DNA of 64,000 bases, from the NCBI RefSeq assembly GCF_026626885.1, contig NZ_JAPNOA010000027.1, positions 1 to 64,000 on the forward strand. The letters run 5' to 3'. Both the position numbers and the translations under genes were made by a program. Below the pieces are notes generated by a model. The model worked only from the letters and a program-made list of their open reading frames with translations, had not been told where the DNA came from and did not search any database. The stretch comes from Parathalassolituus penaei. Lineage in GTDB: Bacteria > Pseudomonadota > Gammaproteobacteria > Pseudomonadales > Oceanobacteraceae. Below, piece after piece: positions 8,053-16,952 of the stretch; position 1 is the first letter of the stretch; every line of letters starts with the position of its first letter.

Positions 8053-8415
8053 ATGCCTGTACGTGCCATTACTCCGGACTATACCGGTGAGATCAAAGAC
8101 AAACTCGAAAACTTCCACGGCAACCAGCTGGTGTTTGCCGGTTGGGATGGTCATCTGATGTTCCCGGCGCCGTTTGCCTGGCCGCTGCCACCGGCGATGC
8201 CGTTTGTGGCGCTGCGTGATCAGGTGATGGCCGGTTCATTTGGTATTCACCCGGAATGGGCCGAAATCAATTGGGATCGTGCCCAATGGTTGCTGGACGG
8301 CCAGCCGTTTGTGCCGGATCTGCAGAAAGGTCTGGCCGAGCAGGGCATTGGCCATAAATCGTTGCTGCGTCTGCAAACGCCGGAACTGAAAGGGTTTATG
8401 GGAGCGGGGGTATAA
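8053..8415 (+). CDS. dmpO: Phenol hydroxylase gamma subunit DmpO (P4)
   Basis: 120 residues, matching the small third subunit of the hydroxylase in the phenol and toluene monooxygenase families. The N-terminal PVRAITPDYTGEIKDKLENF and the following FAGWDGHLMFPAPFAWPLPP are typical. Its stop is followed after three bases by dmpP. The long repeat-filled gap before it separates it from dmpN, but the gene order of the operon is kept. Confidence 0.93.
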   Translation: MPVRAITPDYTGEIKDKLENFHGNQLVFAGWDGHLMFPAPFAWPLPPAMPFVALRDQVMAGSFGIHPEWAEINWDRAQWLLDGQPFVPDLQKGLAEQGIGHKSLLRLQTPELKGFMGAGV

Positions 8416-8418
8416 ACG

Positions 8419-9480
8419 ATGAGTTATCAGGTAACCATTGAACCCACAGGTGATGTGATCGAGGTTGAAGAGGGCCAGACCATTCTGGACGCAGCGCTGC
8501 GCCAGGGGGTGTGGTTACCGTTTGCCTGTGGTCACGGCACCTGTGCGACTTGCAAATGCCAGGTGCTGGAAGGGGATGTTGATATCGGTGATGCCTCACC
8601 TTTTGCGCTGATGGATATGGAGCGTGACGAGGGCAAGATTCTGGCCTGTTGTGCCAAACCAGAGTCGGATCTGGTGATCGAAGCCGATATCGATGTGGAC
8701 GACGACTTTGCCGGTCATCCGGTGCAGGACTTTAACGCCGAAGTGATCGCCATTACCAATCTGTCACCCACCATCAAGGGCATCCGTTTCCGTCTCGATC
8801 GGGAGATGGCATTTCAGGCGGGCCAGTACGTGAATATCAATGTGCCGGGTGTGGAAGGCAGTCGGGCGTTTTCGATTGCCAATCCACCCTCACAGGCGGG
8901 TGAGCTTGAATTGCATGTGCGACTGGTGCCGGGTGGGGCTGCCACCGGCTGGTTGCATCAGGAATTGGCAGTGGGGGATTCACTGGCGGTGTCCGGGCCT
9001 TATGGTCAGTTCTTTACCCGCAAGTCGGACAGCAAGGATGTGATTTTTATCGCTGGTGGTTCCGGGCTTTCGAGTCCGCAGGCCATGCTGCTGGAGTTGC
9101 TGGAAGAAGGGGATACACGGCAGATGTACCTGTTCCAGGGAGCGCGTAATGTCAGTGAACTTTATAACCGTGAGTTGTTTGAACAGCTGGCAGCTGAGCA
9201 CGACAACTTCCACTACATTCCGGCGTTAAATGCACCGGAGGCGGGAGATAACTGGCAGGGTTTTACCGGTTTTGTGCACGATGCGGTGAAGGCGCATTTC
9301 AACGGCAAGTTCGAAGGGCACAAAGCGTATCTGTGTGGTCCTCCACCGATGATCGACGCTGCCATTACCACTCTGATGCAAGGGCGGTTGTTCGAGCGAG
9401 ATATTCACATGGAGCGGTTTTTCACCAAGGCTGACGGTGCCAGTGACCAGCCGCGCTCAGCGCTGTTTAGAAAAATCTGA
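8419..9480 (+). CDS. dmpP: Phenol hydroxylase reductase DmpP (P5)
   Basis: 353 residues. It passes electrons from NADH through FAD and a [2Fe-2S] cluster to the hydroxylase. A plant-type ferredoxin domain covers 1-90 with cysteines 37, 42, 45 and 77 (FACGHGTCATCKC, then LACC). The FAD domain follows, with the RAFSIANPP flavin-binding segment. The C-terminal NAD domain has AGGSGLSSP and the end ERFF. It is the last gene of the operon; a terminator follows at 9506. Confidence 0.96.
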   Translation: MSYQVTIEPTGDVIEVEEGQTILDAALRQGVWLPFACGHGTCATCKCQVLEGDVDIGDASPFALMDMERDEGKILACCAKPESDLVIEADIDVDDDFAGHPVQDFNAEVIAITNLSPTIKGIRFRLDREMAFQAGQYVNINVPGVEGSRAFSIANPPSQAGELELHVRLVPGGAATGWLHQELAVGDSLAVSGPYGQFFTRKSDSKDVIFIAGGSGLSSPQAMLLELLEEGDTRQMYLFQGARNVSELYNRELFEQLAAEHDNFHYIPALNAPEAGDNWQGFTGFVHDAVKAHFNGKFEGHKAYLCGPPPMIDAAITTLMQGRLFERDIHMERFFTKADGASDQPRSALFRKI

Positions 9481-9505
9481 CTGAGCCTTGCGGCACAAGA
9501 ATACA

Positions 9506-9535
9506 CAACCCTGCTTCGGCGGGGTTGATGTTTTT
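9506..9535 (+). terminator. Terminator of the phenol hydroxylase operon
   Basis: CAACCC and GGGTTG close a hairpin with an inner TTCG loop, followed by GATGTTTTTGG. Confidence 0.75.
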
Positions 9536-9552
9536 GGTTTTGCGGAGAAAAT

Positions 9553-9588
9553 AAAAAAACGCCGCAATGCAGCTCTGCATTCGGTGTT
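9553..9588 (-). terminator. Terminator of tRNA-Gln
   Basis: On the minus strand a hairpin with the inner stem AATGCAG/CTGCATT and an outer CACCG/CGGCG pairing is followed by TTTTTTTA. It lies 16 bp past the tRNA 3' end. Confidence 0.75.
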
Positions 9589-9604
9589 ATCGGAAGGAAT
9601 TTAG

Positions 9605-9679
9605 TGGCTGAGGAGGTAGGGATCGAACCTACGAATGACGGGATCAAAACCCGTTGCCTTACCGCTTGGCGACTCCCCA
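9605..9679 (-). tRNA. tRNA-Gln (anticodon TTG)
   Basis: The minus strand reads as a 75-nt cloverleaf. The acceptor stem is TGGGGAG/CTCCTCA with an encoded CCA. The D loop is AAGCGGTAAGG, the anticodon arm ACGGGTTTTGATCCCGT has TTG in the loop, and the T arm is GTAGGTTCGATCCCTAC. The T1-A72 pair at the acceptor end is typical of glutamine tRNA. Confidence 0.95.
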
Positions 9680-10104
9680 GCATCAGACCAGTCAACGACG
9701 CACTGTGCGTTACTGCTCTACATCGAAGTTTGTGTGGGTAACAACCTTCAATGCGACGCATCTTACACCGGCCATTTTTTTTGGCAAGCACTTTTTAAAA
9801 AAAATCTGAAAATTTTTTAAAAAAGAAGTCCTTGAGCCTGCTGTTTGTCGGTTTTTTAGCCAGCATGAGGGTTTTTTAGTCAGTTTCTGATTTTTTCAGC
9901 CGGTTGACGGTGGGCGGTTGTGCTCCAGGTGATTTGTGAGCACGGCATTAATCTGTCTGATATCGGCGCGCTTGGCGACAAATGGCTACACTGATGCAGG
10001 TGAATTCACGATTCCTGCAACGCTATAGTCCGTTATCGACGCTGGCAGACCTCTGACACCTGTGGGATAGTCGTTGGCCGTTTGCCGCTCAGGGTGAGGC
10101 CATC
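9680..10104. other. Gap between tRNA-Gln and nudC; no gene seen
   Basis: 425 bp. It holds the tRNA promoter near 9760-9787 and an A/T-run stretch around 9770-9830. The remaining part has no convincing reading frame, hairpin or clear nudC promoter. Confidence 0.6.
9760..9787 (-). promoter_or_regulatory. Sigma-70 promoter of tRNA-Gln
   Basis: On the minus strand TTGCCA and TAAGAT are 16 bp apart. The predicted start lies about 75 bp before the mature tRNA, implying a processed 5' leader. Confidence 0.6.
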
Positions 10105-10929
10105 ATGCAACGTATCCTCAGTTTTGAATTGCACCATCAGGTGCCGGATCTGCCGCATTGTTATGTTCTGGTCAGTGAAGGAAAACTGTTGGGGTCCAGT
10201 GCTGAATTGTTGGGCTTGCTGGCGGCAGAACAACTCGAAGCGCTGGCGCTGGAGCACGAAGGTGCGCAGTTCCTCGGCATCGCCAACAATTCCCATGCCT
10301 GTTTTGCCCTGCAGGTGGAAGGTGAGCCGGAAGTCCCGGATCACAGCTGGGTAGCACCGCGCTGGTTGATGCGAAACTTTGGTGGTGCCGAGTTTGATCT
10401 TGTCTCACGGGCGTTACAGCTGCAGCAGTGGGCGCGGGATCACAGCTTTTGTGGCCGTTGTGGTTCGCGCATGGCCTTACATCCCAAAGAACACGCCATG
10501 CATTGTGACTCCTGCGGACGTCTCGATTTTCCCCGTATTTCTCCTTGTATCATCACCGTGGTCACCCGTGGTGAATATTGCCTGCTGGCCCATCACACCC
10601 GTTATGCCACGGCGTTTTACAGCTCGTTGGCCGGTTTTGTTGAAGCCGGAGAATCCCTCGAAAGTGCCCTGCGCCGCGAGGTAATGGAGGAGGTGGGTAT
10701 CAAGGTGGGTAATCTGGAATATTTTGGCAGCCAGAGCTGGCCGTTTCCGGGACAGATGATGGTGGGCTTTTTTGCCGAATATGAGTCCGGTGAGATTTGT
10801 ATCGATCAGGATGAAATCGCTGATGCCCGCTGGTTCCGGTACGACGATCTGCCGGAAATCCCTGGCGAGATTTCTATTTCGGGCCAGTTGATCCGGACAT
10901 TTGTGCAGCGCTGCCAGCTGCGCGGCTGA
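10105..10929 (+). CDS. nudC: NAD(H) diphosphatase / RNA decapping Nudix hydrolase NudC
   Basis: 274 residues. Enzymes of this family split NAD(H) to NMN(H) and AMP and remove NAD caps from RNA. There is an N-terminal variable domain, then a four-cysteine zinc ribbon (FCGRCG and CDSCG). The Nudix box is GFVEAGESLESALRREVMEE followed by VG. The SQSWPFP motif that marks NudC-type specificity is present. The gene stands alone, unrelated to the catabolic neighbours. Confidence 0.93.
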   Translation: MQRILSFELHHQVPDLPHCYVLVSEGKLLGSSAELLGLLAAEQLEALALEHEGAQFLGIANNSHACFALQVEGEPEVPDHSWVAPRWLMRNFGGAEFDLVSRALQLQQWARDHSFCGRCGSRMALHPKEHAMHCDSCGRLDFPRISPCIITVVTRGEYCLLAHHTRYATAFYSSLAGFVEAGESLESALRREVMEEVGIKVGNLEYFGSQSWPFPGQMMVGFFAEYESGEICIDQDEIADARWFRYDDLPEIPGEISISGQLIRTFVQRCQLRG

Positions 10930-10997
10930 CCAGTAGCTCTGCGCCCTTCCTGGAGCGTTCAGTACGCGTGTCATACTCCCGATTTCGGGATTCAAAA

Positions 10998-11024
10998 AGC
11001 CCGTCAGCGAACTTGCTGACGGCT
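10998..11024. terminator. Hairpin after nudC, T run on the minus side only
   Basis: CCGTCAGC and GCTGACGG form an 8-bp perfect stem. The T run (TTTTT) follows only when read on the minus strand, although both neighbouring genes are on the plus strand. It may stop antisense transcripts or act weakly for nudC. Confidence 0.5.
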
Positions 11025-11075
11025 GTCTGACAGATAACCATGGTGGGTCTGTTACGGTCATAAACAGGGACTGGT

Positions 11076-12035
11076 ATGAAATTTCTGATTCTGGGTGCTG
11101 GTGGTATCGGCTGTTATTACGGAGCCCGCTTGTTGGCGGCCGGGCATCAGGTGGTGCTGGTCGCGCGTGGTGAACATTTGTATGCCATGCAGGAGCGGGG
11201 TTTGTCGGTGACTCACCCACAATTCTCCTTTCACGGTGCGGTAACGGCGTTGGCGCTGGATGAGGTTGCAGGCCGGGATCTGGCGGAGTTTGATCTGGTG
11301 ATGGTCGCCGCCAAGGCCAGTGCGACAGCGCCGATGATGGCCAGTCTGCAAGACTGGTTGTTAACCGCGCCGGTGCCGGTGTTGTCGATCCAGAACGGTG
11401 TGGATAACGAAGCGCACATTGCCGCCGTGGTGGGTCAGCAACGCACCGTGGGGGGACTGGCGGTTCGTATTGGTGGCCATATTCTGGCGCCGGGTGTGGT
11501 GGAAGCCACCGGTGTGGCGCAGATCGAAATGGGTGCCTGGCCGGATACTGAGCGCAATCCGCATCTGGCCGAAGCGTTATTGCCGGTAGTGGCAGAGCTG
11601 GTCGCTGCGGGCATTCCTGCTGCGATCACGGATCATATCGAGCGGGCGTTATGGCGGAAGCTGGTGATCAATAACGGTGTGAATCCTCTGTCGGCACTGA
11701 CCGGACTTAATACCCGCCAGTTAACCTCGGACCCTGTTCTGGGGCCCACTGTGTATCGCCTGATGGAAGAAACCGGACGCGCCGCCAATGCGGCCGGAGT
11801 TGCTATCAGCAAGGACGATGTTGATGCCATGTTCAAATTGATTTCGGAATTTGATGCCATCAAGACCTCCATGCTGGTTGACCGCGAAAAGGGCCGGGCC
11901 ATGGAGATTGATGATATTTGTGGGCCGGTGGTGCACTGGTGTCGGCAGTCTGGCGTGCGCGCCGAGACTACCGAGCTGGTTCAGAGCTTGCTGTTATTCA
12001 ACAGTCAGGCCTGGCAAGGCCCGCAGGTTTCCTGA
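11076..12035 (+). CDS. 2-dehydropantoate 2-reductase family protein (PanE/ApbA-like)
   Basis: 319 residues. An N-terminal Rossmann fold with GAGGIGCYYGARLLAAGHQV binds NADPH. The middle QNGVDNE matches the conserved N-G pair. The C-terminal helical domain has the family's ALWRKLVINNGVNPLSALT, with the catalytic lysine. Classical members make pantoate for coenzyme A. Many paralogues act on other 2-keto acids, so the pathway role is not certain here. It has no obvious operon partner. Confidence 0.85.
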   Translation: MKFLILGAGGIGCYYGARLLAAGHQVVLVARGEHLYAMQERGLSVTHPQFSFHGAVTALALDEVAGRDLAEFDLVMVAAKASATAPMMASLQDWLLTAPVPVLSIQNGVDNEAHIAAVVGQQRTVGGLAVRIGGHILAPGVVEATGVAQIEMGAWPDTERNPHLAEALLPVVAELVAAGIPAAITDHIERALWRKLVINNGVNPLSALTGLNTRQLTSDPVLGPTVYRLMEETGRAANAAGVAISKDDVDAMFKLISEFDAIKTSMLVDREKGRAMEIDDICGPVVHWCRQSGVRAETTELVQSLLLFNSQAWQGPQVS

Positions 12036-12043
12036 ATAACAGG

Positions 12044-12440
12044 ACCTCATTCCTCTACTGCCGATCCGTTAAGCACCCGTCGGCATTCTTACTCTTTGTT
12101 ACCGCAGCGGATGATCACGATCTGCTCGGCTTGTTAATTGGCTCTACCGTCTGCCCTTATGGGGGACCTTGTCCCCCGGCCGGGCGGGCCTCCCCCTGCT
12201 TAGCCCTGCTGGGCTCGTGTTTCCGGTATTCACCGACAACGGCGTTTCGACCCCGGCCCGATGGCACATCCCTGTGCCAACGGGCCTGGCGGGGCATCCA
12301 TGCCCCGGCTGGGTCGGCCGTTGCGGTGAATCCCGGCTCGCCCAGATGGGCATTAAGCAGCCAGCTGCGCTGGGCAAATTCGGAAATCAATGATCAGGCT
12401 GTTTAAAAGTCCTTAACTGATCAGCACTACCTCATTCCTC
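12044..12440. repeat. Large hairpin element flanked by 12-bp direct repeats
   Basis: The direct repeat ACCTCATTCCTC at 12044-12055 and 12429-12440 encloses a GC-rich palindromic island. Outer arms run from CTGCTTA (12196) to TTAAGCAG (12360), with several matching blocks between. The middle has GGCCCGATGGCAC/GTGCCAACGGGCC (one mismatch). Smaller palindromes are GGGGGACCTTGTCCCCC near 12163 and GGGGCATCCATGCCCC near 12291. No gene is credible here. It may be a non-autonomous mobile element or a structured RNA. Confidence 0.6.
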
Positions 12441-12456
12441 CTGAACCAAAAGGACC

Positions 12457-13152
12457 TCAGGCTTCCTGAATAAAATCGACGAATACCTGCCAGGAACGGC
12501 GATCGGTGGCGGCATCGTGACAGGTGCCGTTTTCTGGCATGTTAACGTGTGGCAGGGCGAAGGAGTGCATGGCTCGGCCGTAGTTGATCATGGTCCAGTC
12601 GAGACCCAAACGATCAAAGTGGGCTTCGGTGCGGGCCCGTTCTTCGGCGCTGACCATCGGGTCGCGGAAACCATTCAATACCAGCAAACGCACGTCCGGA
12701 TTGGCTGGCGTCAGGCTTTCCGGCAGCTTCAGCAGGGCATGGAAACTGACGCTGGCGCTGATGCGTTTGAACAGGAAACCACTCAACAATGAACACAGGC
12801 CGCCAAAGCAGTAACCACTGCTGATCAGGCTGCTGTAGTCCTTACCGACTTCCGCTTCGATGAAACTTTCGATGGCTTGCAGATGTTGCTGCAGGTGATT
12901 CATGTCGGCCATCAGTTCGCCCAGCGCGGCACGACGTTCTTCTAAGGTATTCAGTGGCACTTGCTGGCTGAACAGGTCGACCAGCAGCACATCGTAACCC
13001 AGCACATTCAGGCGGCTGGCGATGGTCTGTTCAAAGTGGGTGATACCGGCCCAGGTGCTGTAGACCAGCATCAGTGGCAGGTTGTTGTCGTTACCGGCGT
13101 GCAGCTGGTGTTGGTAGTCACGACCAGCGATGGTCTGTTGCAGTGTCTTCAT
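12457..13152 (-). CDS. Dienelactone hydrolase-like alpha/beta hydrolase
   Basis: 231 residues from the ATG at 13152, chosen because AGGGG lies five bases upstream and the fold begins there; an in-frame extension to 13203 is possible. The nucleophile elbow GYCFGG uses cysteine (C115), as in dienelactone hydrolases, with D164 (GFRDPM) and H196 (AMHSFALP) completing the triad. Such enzymes open lactones made in aromatic breakdown, but the family is broad and the substrate is unknown. It lies downstream of the AraC-type regulator on the same strand. No dedicated promoter was identified. Confidence 0.85.
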   Translation of the reverse strand: MKTLQQTIAGRDYQHQLHAGNDNNLPLMLVYSTWAGITHFEQTIASRLNVLGYDVLLVDLFSQQVPLNTLEERRAALGELMADMNHLQQHLQAIESFIEAEVGKDYSSLISSGYCFGGLCSLLSGFLFKRISASVSFHALLKLPESLTPANPDVRLLVLNGFRDPMVSAEERARTEAHFDRLGLDWTMINYGRAMHSFALPHVNMPENGTCHDAATDRRSWQVFVDFIQEA

Positions 13153-13272
13153 ATGAACCCCTGAGGCTCCTTTTCCCGATTGCCGACCGTTATAACCCGC
13201 CAATTATGACGGGTCTATCGTGCTGGTCGGCGTGTGGCGGATGGGACTGTTGCGCAGAGCTTGGGGAATGGC

Positions 13273-14241
13273 TCAGTGATTTCCGGCCAGCCGTAACAGG
13301 GGCTGCTCGCTGGCAACGGTGCCATCACGCAGTTCGCGGAACGCGGTAGGGGATACCCCGACACGGCGGCGGAAAAAGCGTGAGAAATAAGCGGGGTCGG
13401 TGAAGCCGAGATCGTAGGCGATCAGGGAAACCGGCACCGAGGAATAAATCAGTGAACGCTGGGCTTCCAGAATCAGACGGTCGTACAGCAGGTCGGTGAT
13501 GTTCTTGTCGGCCACCTGTTTGCAGGTGCGGCTGAGGCTGGCCGGGGTGGTGTTGAGCCACTCTGCGTATTGTTCGACCGGCAGGTGCCGACGGTAATGC
13601 TGTTCAATCAGCTGGTTTAGCTTGCGGAAACGTTCGCTGTGCAGGTCTTCTGTCTGGGCGGGCTGGTTGGCTTCGACCCGGCGGCCGAGTTTCAGCAGCA
13701 GGGCAAACAGCAGCCAGGAAAACATCGAGCGTTTGCCGTTGGCATCCTGCTGGTACTCACGGGTCAGCTGCAGCACGCTCTGGTTGATGAATTCCAGATC
13801 TTCACGGTCGTCGTTGAGGTCAAAGGTGAGGATCTGTGGGTTTTCCAGCAGCTCCTTGCGATACGGGAAGTTACGGGCGAACTGTTCGTCCAGCATCAGC
13901 AGCTGCGCCACGGTGATCACACAGCCGTTGGTGGCATCGCGCTCAAACTCAAAACCATGCACCACACCGGCCGGAATGCCGATGATACAAGGGCCCTGAC
14001 GGCTTTCTTCGATACCGTCGATATGAATACGGACCTTGCCTTTCTGCACGTAGATCAGCTGGAACATGTTGGGGTGGGTGTGGATATTGATGGCCCAGTC
14101 GAACAGGCGGGCACGACTCGGAATATCCTCAATATGCACAAACTCAGGGTCGCTGGCGGACGGCGCTTCACTGTAAAGGGTGTAGCGGGAGATGCTCTGG
14201 TAACGACGATTGCCAGTAGAGGCGGCTTTGAGTGTGTTCAT
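13273..14241 (-). CDS. AraC-family regulator, cupin sensor (PobR/HpaA-like)
   Basis: 322 residues. The N-terminal half is a cupin-like sensor (NIHTHPNMFQLIYVQKGKVR). The C-terminal hundred residues hold two helix-turn-helix motifs ending in the AraC signature DLGFTDPAYFSRFFRRRVGV. The layout matches regulators of 4-hydroxybenzoate and hydroxyphenylacetate use. It is preceded by the aldo/keto reductase gene and followed by the hydrolase, all on the minus strand. A related but distinct paralogue at 43483-44454 neighbours the second ligAB pair. The inducer is unknown; a protocatechuate precursor would fit the setting. Confidence 0.85.
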   Translation of the reverse strand: MNTLKAASTGNRRYQSISRYTLYSEAPSASDPEFVHIEDIPSRARLFDWAINIHTHPNMFQLIYVQKGKVRIHIDGIEESRQGPCIIGIPAGVVHGFEFERDATNGCVITVAQLLMLDEQFARNFPYRKELLENPQILTFDLNDDREDLEFINQSVLQLTREYQQDANGKRSMFSWLLFALLLKLGRRVEANQPAQTEDLHSERFRKLNQLIEQHYRRHLPVEQYAEWLNTTPASLSRTCKQVADKNITDLLYDRLILEAQRSLIYSSVPVSLIAYDLGFTDPAYFSRFFRRRVGVSPTAFRELRDGTVASEQPLLRLAGNH

Positions 14242-14313
14242 ACGCTTTTAGAATTATTGTTGGTTCGTTGGAATCACAGCAACGCCGGGCATTGCTGTGG
14301 CTCGATTGGCAGA

Positions 14314-15312
14314 TCAGTCCTGAAACTCTTCGGTATCAATCTCGGCCTGCTGGATCGCGTTGTAACGCGGGCCATGCACGGTGTGGCGGTTGATGATCTG
14401 ATCCAGTTTTGCCAGTACGTCGGCACTCAGTGTCAGGCCATCGGCGCCCAGATTGTCGCGCATGTGATCAACGCTGCGGGTACCCGGAATTGGCACAATG
14501 TGATCGCCTTGTGCTTGCAGCCAGGCCAATGCCAGTTGCGCCGGAGTGCAGCCAACGTCGGCGGCAATCGCCAGGTAGGCCGGTAACAACTCCAGGTTTT
14601 TCGGATAGGTATCCGCATAAAAACGCGGCATGTTGTTACGGATGTCCTTGGCGTCGAGGGTGCTGACGTCGTGCAGGGAATTGGCAAGGAAACCACGTGC
14701 GACCGGGCTGAACGCCACAAACGCAGTGCCCAGTTCCTTACAGGTGTCCAGTACGGCAATTTCGGCGTTACGGGTCCACAGGGAGTATTCGGTTTGTACG
14801 GCCGCAATCGGGTGTACCGCATGGGCCTTGCGCAGGGTGCTGGCAGAGATTTCTGACAGACCAATTGCACCGATCTTGCCTTCTTTTACCAGCTCGGCGA
14901 GGGCGCCAACGCTGTCTTCGATCGGCACCATCGGATCAAGGCGGTGCAGGTAATAGAGGTCGAGGTAGTCGGTTTGCAGACGACGCAGGCTGGCTTCACA
15001 TTGTTTTTTCAGGGTCGCTGGACGGCCGTCGATTTCTTTCTTGCCACTCTGTTCGCCAATCGCCATGCCACATTTGCTGGCGAGGAACAGGTCACTGCGC
15101 AGGTGCTTGAGCGCCTTGCCCAGCAGCAATTCGTTTTTGCCACCACCGTACAGGGTGGCGGTATCAAAATGGCGGTAGCCCATATCAAAGGCGGCGTGCA
15201 GGGCCTTGATGGCGTCATCTTCCTGCAGCGGAATGCCATAGGCGTGAGACAGGTTCATGCAGCCCAGGCCGATGCCCGGTTGGCTGAAGGTGGTTTTCAG
15301 GGCGTGGGTCAT
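14314..15312 (-). CDS. Aldo/keto reductase
   Basis: 332 residues of the (beta/alpha)8 NADPH-dependent aldo/keto reductase family. The catalytic tetrad is D50, Y55, K80 and H123 (FDTATLY, ASKCG, YLHRLD). The end of the barrel has the cofactor loop PIPGTRSVDHMRDNLGA. It is close to the YajO/IolS branch. It lies between ligC and the AraC regulator. A role in reducing an aromatic or ring-fission aldehyde is possible but not shown. A terminator at 15339 separates it from ligC, so it should have its own promoter. Confidence 0.88.
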   Translation of the reverse strand: MTHALKTTFSQPGIGLGCMNLSHAYGIPLQEDDAIKALHAAFDMGYRHFDTATLYGGGKNELLLGKALKHLRSDLFLASKCGMAIGEQSGKKEIDGRPATLKKQCEASLRRLQTDYLDLYYLHRLDPMVPIEDSVGALAELVKEGKIGAIGLSEISASTLRKAHAVHPIAAVQTEYSLWTRNAEIAVLDTCKELGTAFVAFSPVARGFLANSLHDVSTLDAKDIRNNMPRFYADTYPKNLELLPAYLAIAADVGCTPAQLALAWLQAQGDHIVPIPGTRSVDHMRDNLGADGLTLSADVLAKLDQIINRHTVHGPRYNAIQQAEIDTEEFQD

Positions 15313-15338
15313 CTGTTTCCCTCCGGTTCCATAAACAG

Positions 15339-15370
15339 AAAAACCGGCCCTGAGGGGAGTCAGGGCCGGC
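15339..15370 (-). terminator. Terminator of ligC
   Basis: On the minus strand GCCGGCCCTGA and TCAGGGCCGGT form an 11-bp stem with a short loop, followed by TTTTT. Confidence 0.9.
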
Positions 15371-15412
15371 TTTGGTCGCAGTCATCCGGTGCTGGCACCG
15401 GCTAACCCACGA

Positions 15413-16363
15413 TTACTCAGCGTTGAGCAGCTGCTCCAGCTGGTGCAGGGTTTCCATTGCTGGAAGAACCTGGGCAACGCTGGAGTTTGGCTCACGGCCT
15501 TCGATAACAGCGGCAATGAACTCGCGGTCCTGCAGTTCAATACCGTTGTCGGATACGGCAACACCGGTCAGGTCGATCTTGTTTTCCTTGCCGTCGTACA
15601 GGTCGTCGTAACGGGCCAGGTAGGTGCCGTTATCGCAGATGTAGCGGAAGAAGGTACCGAATGGACCATCGTTGTTGAACGACAGGGACAGGGTGCAGAT
15701 CGCGCCGCCTGGTACTTTCATGCCGATCGACATGTCCATGGCAATGCCCAGATCCGGGTGGATCGGGCCTTGCAGCGCCTGTACCTTGCTGGTGGTTTCG
15801 CCAGTTTGGTACTGGAACAGGTCAACGGTGTGGCAAGCGTGGTGCCACAGCAGGTGGTCGGTCCAGGAACGGGCCTGACCCTTGGCGTTGGTGTTGGTAC
15901 GACGGAAGAAATAGGTCTGAACATCCATCTGCTGGATTTTCAGCTCGCCAGCCTGGACCTTGTTGTGGATCCACTGGTGAGACGGGTTGAAACGACGGGT
16001 CTGACCAGACATGGCAACCAGACCAGTACGCTGTTGTACTTCAACCAGTTTGCGAGCGTCTTCGATGTTGTCAGCCATCGGGATTTCAACCATCACATGC
16101 TTGCCGGCTTCCAGACACTGGATGGCCTGGGATGCGTGCATCTGGGTTGGAGTGGCCAGAATCACACCGTCAACGTCGTCGCGTGCCAGTGCTTCTGCCA
16201 GGTCGGTGCAGTAGTGTGGAATGCCACGTTCTTCTGCCAGGGCTTTGATAACGTCAGGCTTGGTGCCAACAACAGAGGTCACTGTTGCTTCAGGGATATT
16301 GGCAATGGCATCCAGGTGCTTGATACCGAATGCACCGGCGGCGCCAACAACACAAAGTCTCAT
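15413..16363 (-). CDS. ligC: 4-carboxy-2-hydroxymuconate-6-semialdehyde dehydrogenase LigC
   Basis: 316 residues of the Gfo/Idh/MocA oxidoreductase family. The N-terminal Rossmann fold starts RLCVVGAAGAFGIKHLDAI, and the conserved EIPMA segment follows the nucleotide domain. The sequence around the active site (RSWTDHLLWHHACHTVDLFQ) is characteristic of LigC. LigC oxidises the protocatechuate 4,5-cleavage product to 2-pyrone-4,6-dicarboxylate with NADP. It stands apart from the ligJKI operon, on the other strand. A pair of palindromic sites sits upstream (16434-16512). Confidence 0.93.
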   Translation of the reverse strand: MRLCVVGAAGAFGIKHLDAIANIPEATVTSVVGTKPDVIKALAEERGIPHYCTDLAEALARDDVDGVILATPTQMHASQAIQCLEAGKHVMVEIPMADNIEDARKLVEVQQRTGLVAMSGQTRRFNPSHQWIHNKVQAGELKIQQMDVQTYFFRRTNTNAKGQARSWTDHLLWHHACHTVDLFQYQTGETTSKVQALQGPIHPDLGIAMDMSIGMKVPGGAICTLSLSFNNDGPFGTFFRYICDNGTYLARYDDLYDGKENKIDLTGVAVSDNGIELQDREFIAAVIEGREPNSSVAQVLPAMETLHQLEQLLNAE

Positions 16364-16433
16364 TCTTCTTCTCCTGATGGGTTTAAAGCGAGCCTCTTTG
16401 GCGGGCTCGTCAGATCCGGATATGAACCAATAA

Positions 16434-16512
16434 GGTCAGGACCTGACCACCGCTGAAACCTCACAAGAGAGAGATTGAGCCGTGGGGACTCAGCGCTGAT
16501 CAGGTCCTGACC
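16434..16512. promoter_or_regulatory. Paired operator-like palindromes upstream of ligC
   Basis: GGTCAGGACCTGACC (16434-16448) and GATCAGGTCCTGACC (16498-16512) are nearly inverted copies of each other, 64 bp centre to centre. Their core AGGTCCT recurs in the palindrome CGATAGGTCCTATCG before the LysR gene (18208-18222). They are candidates for the lig regulator's binding sites. Confidence 0.6.
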
Positions 16513-16550
16513 CTACTGTGGTCACAGTCCGGGTGGCGGATTCGAGTTGC

Positions 16551-16620
16551 AAAAAAACCCCGTACTGTTGCTGCCGGGTGGCATCTTGTGGACGCGTCCC
16601 TTGCAACAACAGATACGGGT
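16551..16620 (-). terminator. Probable terminator of the LysR gene
   Basis: On the minus strand ACCCGTATCTGTTG pairs imperfectly with CAACAGTACGGGGT over a loop of about 30 nt, followed by a run of seven T. Confidence 0.5.
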
Positions 16621-16952
16621 AACAAAAACACAAAACTCAAAACGACCAAGTTCGCCAGATCAATCTAGCAAAGGGGCTGGGGGCTGGATAATTGAATAAC
16701 CGGCCCCGCTATTCGTTTTTGGTATAGGTTTGTGAGTGTCCGGTTTGTATGGGGTGCTGTCGGAGGACAATTTGTGCCGGTATGCAGGAAAAAAAATCCC
16801 ACTGTTATATCGAAAATGGCATTTAATCCGTATCAGGATAGACTTTTTCTGACGATTTTGAGTATCGGGTGCAGAAATAGTACCGGGGCGCTCCTTTGGT
16901 CGCAGATTCGTCCCGGTATTGATTATGGTGTTGGATATGTCCGTTTCCGGGA

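Larger units (their letters stand above)
16364..16952. other. 589-bp gap between ligC and the double-HTH LysR gene
   Basis: Contains the ligC promoter region with two palindromes and a probable terminator of the LysR gene. The stretch 16640-16950 is AT-richer with no credible gene. Confidence 0.6.

Noticed and set aside
12196-12360. Integron attC site
   Set aside because: No conserved core sites or integrase were seen; the hairpin has several unrelated palindromes.
11918-12406. Possible genes in the palindromic island
   Set aside because: Frames are open on both strands only because of GC-rich palindromes; no start site or family resemblance.
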